Assembly (NCBI GenBank): GCA_021845835.1
Contig: JAJZVE010000048.1
Location: forward strand, 1-13,991
Length of the DNA: 13,991 bases
Origin: Pseudomonadota bacterium
Lineage (GTDB): Bacteria; Pseudomonadota; Alphaproteobacteria; Acetobacterales; Acetobacteraceae
Direction of reading: 5' to 3'
The notes beneath the pieces were generated by a model that did no database searches, was not told the DNA's origin, and saw only the letters and a program-made list of their open reading frames with translations. A program made the translations under genes and the position numbers. Shown piece after piece: positions 1-6,905 of the stretch; positions within the stretch are counted from its first letter, which is position 1, and the number at the start of each line of letters is the position of its first letter.

Positions 1-774
1 GTCTCGGCGGAGAAGGACCCGACCAAGGTGCCATACCAGGGCGTCGATGTCGCGATGGAATGCACCGGGCATTTCACCAAGAAGGAACAGGCGTCGCAAC
101 TGATCCAGGCCGGCGCGCGGAAAGTGCTGATCTCGGCGCCGGCGGACGGCGCCGACGCGACGGTGGTGTACGGCGTCAACCATCACGTCATCACGCGCGA
201 CATGACCGTCATCTCCAACGCCTCCTGCACCACCAACTGCCTCGCGCCGATGGCGAAGGTGCTGCATGAGAATTTCCGCATCGTGCGCGGCTACATGGTG
301 ACGATCCATTCCTATACCGGCGACCAGCGCACGGTCGATACGCTGCACAAGGATCTGCACCGCGCCCGCGCCGCCGCCGCCAACATCATCCCGACCACGA
401 CCGGCGCCGCCCGCGCGGTCGGCCTCGTGCTGCCGGAGCTGAAGGGCAAGCTGGACGGCACCGCGATCCGCGTGCCGACGCCGAACGTGTCGCTGGTCTC
501 CCTCGATGTCGTGCTGGAGCGGCCGGCGTCGAAGGAGGCGATCAACGCGGCGATGCGGGCAGCGAGCGAAGGCGAACTGAAGGGCATCCTCGCCTACAAC
601 ACCGCGCCGCTGGTCAGCAGCGACTTCAACCACGTCGCCGCATCGTGCAGCTTCGATGCGCCGCAGACCGCGATCGTCGATGGCCAACTGACGCGCGTCA
701 TGGGATGGTACGACAACGAATGGGGCTTCTCCAACCGCATGGGCGACACGGCGGCGCTGTTCGGAAGTCTGTAG
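1..774 (+). CDS. gap: Glyceraldehyde-3-phosphate dehydrogenase, type I (5' end outside window)
   Basis: Catalyses the reversible, phosphate-dependent oxidation of glyceraldehyde 3-phosphate to 1,3-bisphosphoglycerate with NAD(P) in the cytoplasm. The reading frame is open from base 1 (VSAEKDPTKVPYQG), and about 77 N-terminal residues, carrying the Rossmann GxGRxGR region, lie upstream; 257 residues are visible. The active-site block SNASCTTNC is present with the nucleophilic Cys at 226-228, and the base-catalyst His lies in TIHSYTGDQ at 307-309. The C-terminal nicotinamide-contacting motif WYDNEWGFSNRM is also intact. The catalytic half therefore appears complete and functional. It is followed 103 bases later by pgk on the same strand, the usual gap-pgk glycolytic order, so co-transcription is likely. 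Cofactor preference (NAD or NADP) cannot be told because the relevant N-terminal residues are missing. Confidence 0.97.
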   Translation, partial: VSAEKDPTKVPYQGVDVAMECTGHFTKKEQASQLIQAGARKVLISAPADGADATVVYGVNHHVITRDMTVISNASCTTNCLAPMAKVLHENFRIVRGYMVTIHSYTGDQRTVDTLHKDLHRARAAAANIIPTTTGAARAVGLVLPELKGKLDGTAIRVPTPNVSLVSLDVVLERPASKEAINAAMRAASEGELKGILAYNTAPLVSSDFNHVAASCSFDAPQTAIVDGQLTRVMGWYDNEWGFSNRMGDTAALFGSL

Positions 775-805
775 GCGCGGCGATGATATTGCGCGCATTT
801 TACTC

Positions 806-832
806 CCTCTCCGCCGCTTTGGGGCGGAGAGG
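806..832. repeat. Perfect 10-bp inverted repeat between gap and pgk
   Basis: CCTCTCCGCC (806-815) and GGCGGAGAGG (823-832) form a perfect 10-bp stem with a 7-base loop, followed by GTGAGGTG. There is no T-run, so it is not a classic intrinsic terminator. Hairpins of this look recur between genes in many GC-rich alphaproteobacteria, so it could be a copy of a dispersed palindromic repeat; that family assignment is from memory. It could also stabilise or attenuate the gap-pgk transcript. Confidence 0.6.
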
Positions 833-877
833 TGAGGTGTCGCGCGATGGCACACCGACCTCTACAGGGAGTCTCCC

Positions 878-2068
878 ATGACCTTCCGCACGCTCGATGG
901 CGTATCGGTCGCCGGCAAGCGGGTGCTGCTGCGCGCCGACCTCAATGTGCCCGTTCATGACGGCAGGATCACCGATCTGACGCGCCTGGAACGACTGTCG
1001 CCGACCATCCGCGAACTCGCCGCCGGCGGCGCGCGCGTCATCGTGCTCAGCCATTTCGAACGGCCAAAAGGCAAGCGCGTGCCGGGAATGTCGCTCGAAC
1101 CCGTCGCCGCCGCGCTGGGCGACGTGCTGCACCGGAAAGTGCGCTTCGCCGAGGACTGCATCGGCGTGCCGGCGCAGCAGGCGATCGAGGCACTGTCGGA
1201 CGGCGACGTGGCGGTGCTGGAGAACACGCGCTTCCATGCCGGCGAGGAGACCAACGATCCCGACTTCGCCGCCGCGCTCGCCAGGCTCGGCGACCTGTTC
1301 GTCAACGATGCGTTCTCCGCGGCGCATCGCGCGCATGCCAGCACCGAAGGCATCGCGCACCTGCTGCCGAGCTATGCCGGACGGCTGATGCAGGCGGAGC
1401 TGGAGGCGCTGCAATCGGCGCTGACCACGCCGCAGCGGCCGGTCGGCGCGGTGGTCGGCGGCGCCAAGGTCTCGACCAAACTCGACCTGCTCGGCAATCT
1501 GGTGGGCCGTGTCGATGTGCTGGTGATCGGCGGCGCCATGGCCAACACGTTCCTCGCCGCGCAGGGCAAGAACGTCGGCGCCTCCTTGCAGGAAGCCGAC
1601 ATGCACGCGACCGCGCGCGACATCCTGGCGCGCGCGCAGGCGGCGCACTGCGCCGTGCTGCTGCCGGTCGATGCCGTGGTCGCCACGGCGCTGCAGCCGG
1701 GCGTGGCGACGCAGACCGTTTCCGTCGATGCGGTGCCGCCGGGCATGTTGATTCTCGACGTGGGACCGCGGACCGTCGCGCTGCTGACGGCGCGGATCGG
1801 CACGTTGAGGACGCTGGTCTGGAACGGCCCGCTCGGCGCGTTCGAAACCCCGCCCTTCGATGCCGGCACCACGGCGCTGGCGCAGGCGGTGGCGGCGGCG
1901 ACGGCTTCGGGCGCCTTGCGCAGCGTCGCCGGCGGCGGCGACACGGTCGCCGCGCTGCGCCATGCCGGCGTGCTGGAAAAACTCAGCTATGTCAGCACGG
2001 CGGGCGGCGCGTTCCTGGAATGGCTGGAAGGCAGGACGCTGCCGGGGGTGGCCGCGCTGGAGGCGTGA
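878..2068 (+). CDS. pgk: Phosphoglycerate kinase
   Basis: Transfers phosphate between 1,3-bisphosphoglycerate and ADP, giving 3-phosphoglycerate and ATP; cytoplasmic, glycolysis/gluconeogenesis. At 396 residues it matches the family length. The N-terminal lobe has the substrate motif LLRADLNVP (residues 17-25, with Asp21 and Asn23) and SHFERPKG (58-65), a variant of the usual SHLGRPKG that keeps the key His and Arg. Later come VGGAKVSTK, the GGAMANTFL segment, WNGPLGAFE, and the C-terminal nucleotide-binding GGGDTVAAL and [13 protein letters not shown]. The ATG at 878 is preceded by AGGGAG (866-871) at good spacing. It lies downstream of gap in the same orientation and is followed by a hairpin that probably ends the unit. 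Nothing suggests inactivation. Confidence 0.98.
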   Translation: MTFRTLDGVSVAGKRVLLRADLNVPVHDGRITDLTRLERLSPTIRELAAGGARVIVLSHFERPKGKRVPGMSLEPVAAALGDVLHRKVRFAEDCIGVPAQQAIEALSDGDVAVLENTRFHAGEETNDPDFAAALARLGDLFVNDAFSAAHRAHASTEGIAHLLPSYAGRLMQAELEALQSALTTPQRPVGAVVGGAKVSTKLDLLGNLVGRVDVLVIGGAMANTFLAAQGKNVGASLQEADMHATARDILARAQAAHCAVLLPVDAVVATALQPGVATQTVSVDAVPPGMLILDVGPRTVALLTARIGTLRTLVWNGPLGAFETPPFDAGTTALAQAVAAATASGALRSVAGGGDTVAALRHAGVLEKLSYVSTAGGAFLEWLEGRTLPGVAALEA

Positions 2069-2073
2069 GCGCA

Positions 2074-2097
2074 CGCGGCTGACGGGGCGTCACCGCG
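2074..2097 (+). terminator. Probable terminator hairpin after pgk
   Basis: Six bases after the pgk stop, CGCGG-C-TGAC pairs with GTCACCGCG (nine pairs, one bulged C) around a GGGGC loop, followed by AATT. The position and GC-rich stem fit a rho-independent terminator, but the T-tract is very weak. Confidence 0.45.
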
Positions 2098-2163
2098 AAT
2101 TGCTTGACAATCGGAAACCAATCCGGCACTGCATGATCCGCCCCGTTAACGGATCGTACACCG

Positions 2164-2391
2164 ATGCGCCGGATGATCCTGCGCATGATCGCCACCGGAT
2201 CCCTCTCCGCCTTCTCCGCCGCCGCCCTGCACGGGCCGGGGGCGCTGGGCGGCGGCGCGATGCCGGTGAAGCTGCCCAGGCTGCCGGCCGCGCCGGCAAG
2301 GGGGCCGTCGGCCGCGCCCGCCTCGCCCGCCGCGGCACCGCAGCCGGGGCGCGTGCTGCCGCGCGGCTCGCTGCTCGACCTGTCGGTATGA
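2164..2391 (+). CDS. Hypothetical small Ala/Pro-rich protein, possibly exported
   Basis: I do not recognise this 75-residue frame. It begins MRRMILRMIATGSLSAFSAA, a basic start followed by a hydrophobic stretch that could be a signal peptide, then turns into a low-complexity Ala/Pro/Gly tail ending RGSLLDLSV. Upstream there is a TTGACA hexamer (2104-2109) but no convincing -10 and only a weak ribosome site. In-frame ATGs also occur at 2176 and 2188. In DNA this GC-rich such a frame can arise by chance, so its reality rests mainly on the signal-like start and its place in an otherwise empty gap between pgk and the NUDIX gene. Confidence 0.35.
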   Translation: MRRMILRMIATGSLSAFSAAALHGPGALGGGAMPVKLPRLPAAPARGPSAAPASPAAAPQPGRVLPRGSLLDLSV

Positions 2392-2477
2392 TGCACGGGT
2401 CACGACCGCGCGTATTGCAGGAAAAATTGCCGGCGCTGCGGTTGTAAGTCGGCGCGGCGCGCGTCACCATCGCCGCC

Positions 2478-3044
2478 ATGCCCGATTTCGTACGTCAGGT
2501 TCCCGACGGCGATACGCGCGAGCGGCTGGTATGTACCGTCTGCGGGCATATCGACTACGAGAACCCGCGAATCATCGTCGGCTCGGTGGTCGCCCATGAC
2601 GGGGCGGTGCTGCTGTGCCGCCGCGCCATCGAGCCGCGGCGCGGCTTCTGGACGCTGCCCGCCGGTTTCCTCGAACTCGGCGAAACGCCGGAGGAAGGCG
2701 CCGCGCGCGAGGCGTGGGAGGAAGCGCGGGCGCACATCGCCTTCGACGGGCTGCTCGCCGTGTTCAGCATCAGCCGCATCGGCCAGGTGCAACTGATCTT
2801 CCGCGCCCGCTTCGCCGCGCCGGACGCGCCGGCGTTCGCCGCCGGGCCGGAGAGTGCCGAGGTGCGGCTGTTCGCGTGGGATGCGATTCCGTGGCGGGAC
2901 CTCGCCTTTCCCTCGGTGCAGTGGGCGCTGGCGGCCTGGCATGACGGCGCAGCGGCGCCGCTCGGCACCCCCGCCGTCAATCCGCCCGAGGATCCGCGCG
3001 GACAGCGGCGAATGGACGCGGCGCTGGCGGTGGGCGGGCTGTGA
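2478..3044 (+). CDS. NUDIX hydrolase with N-terminal zinc-ribbon remnant
   Basis: Predicted cytoplasmic Mg-dependent hydrolase of a nucleoside diphosphate linked to another moiety; the substrate cannot be read from sequence, but this subfamily often acts on ADP-ribose or NADH-like compounds. Of 188 residues, 17-34 ([20 protein letters not shown]) resemble the zinc ribbon before NUDIX domains, but only one CxxC pair (Cys19, Cys22) is present rather than two. The NUDIX box spans 63-85: Gly63, Glu69, REAWEE at 77-82, with metal-binding Glu78, Glu81 and Glu82. The conserved Gly near the box end is Arg84. ATG at 2478 is the first good start; the ribosome site is weak. Its stop overlaps the GTG of the next gene (GTGA, 3041-3044), so the two are probably translationally coupled. 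Confidence 0.9.
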   Translation: MPDFVRQVPDGDTRERLVCTVCGHIDYENPRIIVGSVVAHDGAVLLCRRAIEPRRGFWTLPAGFLELGETPEEGAAREAWEEARAHIAFDGLLAVFSISRIGQVQLIFRARFAAPDAPAFAAGPESAEVRLFAWDAIPWRDLAFPSVQWALAAWHDGAAAPLGTPAVNPPEDPRGQRRMDAALAVGGL

Positions 3045-3364
3045 CACCCGTCGCCGCCGCGATCCTGGCCGCGCTGCTGCTCGCCGCGGCGTTGCCGGCG
3101 CCGGCATCGGCGGCCGGCATCGCCCTGACCACGGAGGGCATCAGCACCAGCACGCCCGCACCGATGCCGGACCCGGACGCGAACGACCCGGCCGGGCTGC
3201 ACGACGCGGCCCCGGCGGCCTCGCTGCGGCCCGGCGTCACGCGGCCCAGCCTCGGCCCGACCACGCCCAGCCAGGGCTATACGCCGGGCTCCAGCTACGA
3301 CAGCGCCTTCGACAACCGGTTCCGCCCGCTGCCGACGCTCAATCTCAGCGTGAAGCTGCAGTAG
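3041..3364 (+). CDS. Hypothetical secreted small protein
   Basis: Function unknown. The 107-residue product starts with a textbook Sec signal peptide ([23 protein letters not shown], split by eye into a short n-region, a long Ala/Leu core and an AxA site), with cleavage after residue 24 or 25. The mature part of about 82 residues is rich in Pro, Ala, Ser and Thr and has no cysteine. It ends in [14 protein letters not shown]. The GTG start lies inside the stop of the NUDIX gene, which supports coupled translation. Its last 20 bases overlap the convergent end of the DsbA-like gene. The signal peptide and the coupling make it more likely real than not; the periplasm is the inferred location. Confidence 0.65.
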   Translation: MTPVAAAILAALLLAAALPAPASAAGIALTTEGISTSTPAPMPDPDANDPAGLHDAAPAASLRPGVTRPSLGPTTPSQGYTPGSSYDSAFDNRFRPLPTLNLSVKLQ

Positions 3365-4106
3365 CGGCCCGCGCCGCCTTCACCGCGTCCTGCAGGTCGG
3401 CCAGTTCCATCGCGCCGGGCAGCAGCTCGTTGCCGATGACGAAGGCGGGCGTGCCGTCCACGCCGAGCTTGTGGGCAAGATCGAGATTGGTCTGGATACG
3501 CGCGGCGATCGCCGGGTCCTGCATGTCGCGCTGCAGCCTCTCCCAATCGAGGCCGGCTTGCTTGACCGCGGTGCGCAGGCTGTCCTCGGTGATCTGCGGG
3601 CTGCCGCGCATCAGCGCCGATTGCAGCCGCGCATAGCCGTCCTGCCGCTGCGCCGCCAGCACGGCGCGCGCGCCGAGCACGCTGCCCGGGCCGAGGATCG
3701 GGATATCCTTGTACACCAGCCGGATCTTCGGGTCCTGACGCAGCAGGCTGTCGATCACCGGCACCATGCGCCGGCAATACGGGCAATGCAGGTCGTAGAA
3801 CTCCACCACCGTCACGTCGCCCTTCGGGTTGCCGACCACCGGGTCGCCGGGTGCTGCGGTCAGCGCCGGCCCGGCCGCGGCGATGGCGCTGCGGGCGGCG
3901 GCCTCGTGATGCGCCGTCTCGCTCTCCTGCAGCGCCGTCACCGCGTCGCGCAGGATGGTGGGGTCGGCGATCAGCGCCTGGCGGACGATGGCGACGATCT
4001 CGGCGCGCTGCGCCGGGGTAAAGGTGCCGTCGTGCGGGTCGGCGGCGCGCACGGCGGGCGCCAGCAGCAGGCCGAGCAGCAGGAAAAGAAGAAAACGCAT
4101 GGGCAT
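3345..4106 (-). CDS. Periplasmic DsbA/ScsC-like thiol-disulfide oxidoreductase or isomerase
   Basis: Predicted to form, reduce or shuffle disulfide bonds in periplasmic proteins. The 253-residue product has a signal peptide (RFLLFLLLGLLLAPAVRA). Next comes an alpha-helical N-terminal segment (about 28-80, FTPAQRAEIV...) like the oligomerisation stalk of ScsC/Com1-type proteins, then a thioredoxin-fold domain with EFYDLHCPYCRRM. The catalytic CPYC is at 108-111 and the cis-proline at VDGTP (Pro220). CPYC also occurs in DsbG. The frame is open far upstream, but that part is antisense to the GGT-like gene and has no signal peptide, so I start at the ATG at 4104-4106, four bases after GGAG. A second ATG two codons later (4098-4100) is equally possible. 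It is divergent from the GGT-like gene and convergent with the small secreted protein. Isomerase versus oxidase cannot be settled here. Confidence 0.92.
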   Translation of the reverse strand: MPMRFLLFLLLGLLLAPAVRAADPHDGTFTPAQRAEIVAIVRQALIADPTILRDAVTALQESETAHHEAAARSAIAAAGPALTAAPGDPVVGNPKGDVTVVEFYDLHCPYCRRMVPVIDSLLRQDPKIRLVYKDIPILGPGSVLGARAVLAAQRQDGYARLQSALMRGSPQITEDSLRTAVKQAGLDWERLQRDMQDPAIAARIQTNLDLAHKLGVDGTPAFVIGNELLPGAMELADLQDAVKAARAATAASR

Positions 4107-4121
4107 CGGTCTCCGCGGCAA

Positions 4122-4150
4122 TTGTCCAGGGAGGCGAACACGTCTATGGC
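4122..4150 (+). promoter_or_regulatory. Possible sigma70-type promoter for the GGT-like gene
   Basis: TTGTCC (4122-4127) and TATGGC (4145-4150) are separated by 17 bases, about 60 bases before the GTG start of the GGT-like gene, in the divergent interval shared with the DsbA-like gene. The hexamer matches are only partial. Confidence 0.25.
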
Positions 4151-4200
4151 GTCGCCGAGTTTCGTCAGGCGGCCCAGGTTCGGATCGGTGCCGGCCATTC

Positions 4201-4207
4201 GGAGGAG
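4201..4207 (+). promoter_or_regulatory. Strong ribosome binding site that sets the GGT-like gene start
   Basis: GGAGGAG lies five bases before the GTG at 4213-4215. It is the best Shine-Dalgarno match in the area and favours this GTG over the in-frame ATG at 4252 and over the longer upstream frame. Confidence 0.6.
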
Positions 4208-4212
4208 AAGGC

Positions 4213-5799
4213 GTGGCACAGGTGCAGAGCGGCGGCAACGGCTGGACGGGCATGGCCGGCAGGATAGCCCATGCCGTCGCCCTGGTCGCGGCGCTCACGA
4301 CAGCGGGGTGCAACACGATCGACAGCGCGGTGCAGAGCGTCGGCAACGCGGTGGGCGGCGTCGTGCCCGGCAACAGCGGTCCGCCCAACGGCACGCCCGG
4401 CTTCGTCAAGGGATTCCTCGGCGGCGTCGCGGCCGACGAACCGAGCGCCGCCCTGGTCGGGCGCGAGGTGCTGTCGGCCGGCGGCACGGCAGCGGACGCC
4501 GCGGTCGCGGTCGGCTTCGCGCTGGCGGTCACGCTGCCGTCGCGCGCCGGCCTGGGCGGCGGCGGCGCCTGCCTCGCCTACGACCCGCGCCGCGACGGGC
4601 CGAACAAGGGCGTGCCGCAGGCGGTGCTGTTCGTGCCGCCGGCGCCGGCCCATCCGGGCGGCGCGGACCGGCCGGCGGCGGTGCCGATGCTGGCGCGCGG
4701 CCTGTTCCTGCTGCATTCGCGCTACGGCACCCGCCGCTTCGAATCGCTGCTCGGCCCGGCGGAGGCGATGGCGCGCGGCGGCGTCACCGTGTCGCGCTCG
4801 CTCGCGCACGACCTCAGCATCGTCGCCGGGCCGCTGGCGGCCGATCCGGGGGCGCGGGTGGTGTTCTTCCCCTCCGGCGCGCCGGTAACGGAAGGCCAGC
4901 GCTTTGTGCAGCCCGGCCTGGCCGCGACGCTGTCGCAACTGCGGCGCGCCGGGGCGGGCGATCTGTATCAGGGTGTGCTCGCGCACACGCTGACCGATGC
5001 CGCGCACGACGCGGGCGGCGGGCTGACGCTGGACGATCTGCGCGGCGCGCTCGCAAGCCTCGCGCCGGCCCTGCACCTTGCCGCCGGCGCCGACGAGGTG
5101 ACGTTCCTGCCGCCGCCGGCCGATGGCGGGCTGGCGGCGATGGCGGCGTTCGCGGCGCTGCGCCAGGATCCGGCCGCGGTCGCCGCGGCGGGGGCGCGGG
5201 CGCTGGCGGTGGCGGCGCGCTGGCGCCAGGGCGGAACCGATGCGCAGGCGGTGCTGGCCGCCGCCGCGACGCTGCCGGCGGCGAGCCTGCCGCCGCTGCC
5301 GGCTTCCACCTCCTTCGCGGTGCTGGACCGGCACGGCAGCGCGGTGGTGTGCGCGCTCACCATGAACAACCTGTTCGGCACCGGCCGCGTGGCGAGCGGC
5401 ACCGGCATCCTGCTCGCCGCTTCCCCCGCCGTGGTGCCGACGCCGCTGCTGACCGCGGCAATCGCCTATGCGCCGGGCCGGCACGCCTTCCGCGCCGCGG
5501 TGGGGGCGTCCGGGCAGGAGGGGGCGCCGCTCGCGGCGGCGGTGGCGATGCGGGGCGCGCTCGCCGCTGCGGGGCCGCAGGCGCAGCCGATGCCGGCGCC
5601 CGTGCCGGCACCCGGCCGCGCCAACGTCATCGCGTGTCCCAGCGGCCTGCCCGGCCCACCGCAATCCTGCGGCTGGGCGGTCGATCCGCGCGGCTCCGGC
5701 CTCGCGATCGGCGGCGAGCGGAGCGTGGCGGCGCCGCCGTCTGCGCCGCCGCTGCCGGACAACTACGCGCCGGCGCCCGGCGTGCCGACCTACCGGTAG
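4213..5799 (+). CDS. Gamma-glutamyltransferase-like lipoprotein lacking canonical catalytic residues
   Basis: The 528-residue protein belongs to the gamma-glutamyltransferase (GGT, Ntn-hydrolase) superfamily; GGTs normally cleave themselves and hydrolyse or transfer the gamma-glutamyl group of glutathione in the periplasm. The N-terminal family block is clear (VLSAGGTAADAAVAVGFALA, then GLGGGGACLAYD), as is the small-subunit block FAVLDRHGSAVVCALTMNN followed by LFGTG. Key residues differ, however. The processing/nucleophile Thr of TTHYS aligns with Ser365 (STSFA), the His two residues on with Ser367, and the substrate-binding Arg in the LDFRE-type motif and the Asp after GILL are not seen. 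A signal peptide ends in LTTAGC, a weak lipobox with Cys33. The C-terminal 70 or so residues are Pro/Ala-rich. Start chosen by the strong ribosome site. Enzymatic activity is doubtful; a structural or altered-substrate role is possible. Confidence 0.82.
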   Translation: MAQVQSGGNGWTGMAGRIAHAVALVAALTTAGCNTIDSAVQSVGNAVGGVVPGNSGPPNGTPGFVKGFLGGVAADEPSAALVGREVLSAGGTAADAAVAVGFALAVTLPSRAGLGGGGACLAYDPRRDGPNKGVPQAVLFVPPAPAHPGGADRPAAVPMLARGLFLLHSRYGTRRFESLLGPAEAMARGGVTVSRSLAHDLSIVAGPLAADPGARVVFFPSGAPVTEGQRFVQPGLAATLSQLRRAGAGDLYQGVLAHTLTDAAHDAGGGLTLDDLRGALASLAPALHLAAGADEVTFLPPPADGGLAAMAAFAALRQDPAAVAAAGARALAVAARWRQGGTDAQAVLAAAATLPAASLPPLPASTSFAVLDRHGSAVVCALTMNNLFGTGRVASGTGILLAASPAVVPTPLLTAAIAYAPGRHAFRAAVGASGQEGAPLAAAVAMRGALAAAGPQAQPMPAPVPAPGRANVIACPSGLPGPPQSCGWAVDPRGSGLAIGGERSVAAPPSAPPLPDNYAPAPGVPTYR

Positions 5800-5827
5800 G
5801 CGGCCGATGGCGCTGAAGATCGGCCGC
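5800..5827 (+). terminator. Hairpin directly after the GGT-like gene
   Basis: GCGGCCGAT (5800-5808) and ATCGGCCGC (5819-5827) form a perfect nine-bp stem with a 10-base loop, starting one base after the TAG stop. There is no T-tract, so termination is inferred from position. From about 5828 to 5988 I see no gene or other clear signal. Confidence 0.4.
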
Positions 5828-5988
5828 GGCGCGGTGATTGCTGCTGCCTGAGGATCGACGCCAACATCTCCGCCCTCGCTCTCGTCGATTTGCGAAGCCG
5901 CTTTGCCCTGGCGTGACCGTGCGTGAGCAGGCAGATCGCCCTGACCGTAATCAGATGCAATCCCGGCGAGCGGGCGTTCTGGCTGTGC

Positions 5989-6858
5989 TTACCAGTGGTG
6001 CGGTGTGAACAGGCTGTAGCGGAACATGGCCAATACGCCGTAATTGAAACGGCTGCCATTGTTGCGGACCTGCTCATAGGCCGGCAGGAATCCCATGAGG
6101 GTCACCGAGTACGATCGTGCCGTGTAGATAATGCCGGGGTCGACAAGCAGGAGTTGGCCGCCGGTACCGGGAACGTTCTGCCCACCGGCCCGGTTGGCCA
6201 CTGTCGATGTGTAGTTGCTCTCGACAAAGCCATAGACCTCGGCTGGAACGACGGCTTTCAGGCTGCCCGGCCACAAGCGATAGCGGAAGGCCGCATCAGC
6301 GTAAAATGTGTTGCCAAAACGGTAGCCGGCGGCGGCGCCGTTGGCCTGATATCCGGCCTCTGCCGCGGCATTCCAGTCGAGGGTCTGATACGACATGGTT
6401 ACCGCGTCGCGCGACGCCCATGCGCCGGTGCCCGGCTGCCCGGCGCGAGGCATGAGACCATTCACGTTATCCATCCCGGTCGGCATGATGACGCCGGCAT
6501 AGGGCGCGATGCGGAAGGTCGAGCCGGGGCCGTCCTGCTGAAAGACGGTGTAGCGCCCCTCCAGCACGGTATCGCCGAAGCCATTGGCGGTGACCCGTTG
6601 TGGGCCGCCCTTGCCGGCAATGGTGTCGGTATTAGAGACGAAGCTGTTATTCTGCAGAATGAACGCGAGATCGGGTGACGCGCCGTAGATGACGACATTT
6701 CTGTCGATGGTGCTACTGACGCCATCGGTGCTGTTTGTGTATTGCGGCTTAAGGTAGATGGTGACATTGCCAGCCGAGATCGGCGCCGCACCCGGAAAGG
6801 AGATTTGTGCCCTGGCCGGTCCCGCGAGCAGGACCAGCACGCCGAGCAGGACAGCCAA
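5989..6858 (-). CDS. Outer-membrane beta-barrel protein, phenol MetA-pathway/transporter-like family
   Basis: Predicted outer-membrane barrel of unknown substrate. The 289-residue frame has a hydrophobic signal (AVLLGVLVLLAGPARA, then Gln). The mature part alternates short amphipathic strands and turns rich in Gly, Asn, Tyr and Thr, with FRIAPYAGVIMPTG, RFGNTFYADAAFRYRLWPG and a C-terminal strand FNYGVLAMFRYSLF, typical of the MetA-pathway phenol degradation family. The only in-frame start is TTG at 6856-6858, which gives no basic n-region. The upstream codons read ARAGIARAAAG, as a signal n-region should, but lack an ATG or GTG, so the true start is unclear or a small indel lies near 6860-6905. 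Base composition is markedly less GC-rich than neighbouring genes. It follows the HMA-like gene, probably in one operon. Confidence 0.75.
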   Translation of the reverse strand: MAVLLGVLVLLAGPARAQISFPGAAPISAGNVTIYLKPQYTNSTDGVSSTIDRNVVIYGASPDLAFILQNNSFVSNTDTIAGKGGPQRVTANGFGDTVLEGRYTVFQQDGPGSTFRIAPYAGVIMPTGMDNVNGLMPRAGQPGTGAWASRDAVTMSYQTLDWNAAAEAGYQANGAAAGYRFGNTFYADAAFRYRLWPGSLKAVVPAEVYGFVESNYTSTVANRAGGQNVPGTGGQLLLVDPGIIYTARSYSVTLMGFLPAYEQVRNNGSRFNYGVLAMFRYSLFTPHHW

Positions 6859-6905
6859 GCCGGCGGCCGCCCGGGCGATCCCTGCCCGGGCGCAAACGGC
6901 ACGGC

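Noticed and set aside
878..2068. SHFERPKG variant in phosphoglycerate kinase as a sign of altered function
   Set aside because: The essential His and Arg are kept, and variation at the two middle positions is tolerated in the family.
2104..2137. TTGACA hexamer as a promoter for the small Ala/Pro-rich ORF
   Set aside because: The -35 match is perfect, but no -10-like hexamer occurs at 16-18 bases; the nearest AT-containing stretch (CATGAT) is 22 bases away.
4107..4532. Upstream in-frame extension of the DsbA-like gene
   Set aside because: It would put unconserved sequence before a clear signal peptide and would lie antisense to the GGT-like gene; ATGs with a nearby GGAG exist at 4106 and 4100.
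3471..5816. Very long open frame on the plus strand across the DsbA-like and GGT-like genes
   Set aside because: It is Arg/Gly/Ala-rich nonsense in a shifted frame, without domains; open frames of this kind are expected in DNA this GC-rich. The real genes there have signal peptides and family motifs.
5790..6077. Minus-strand open frame between the GGT-like and barrel genes
   Set aside because: It overlaps the barrel gene in another frame and its translation shows no recognisable domain or signal.
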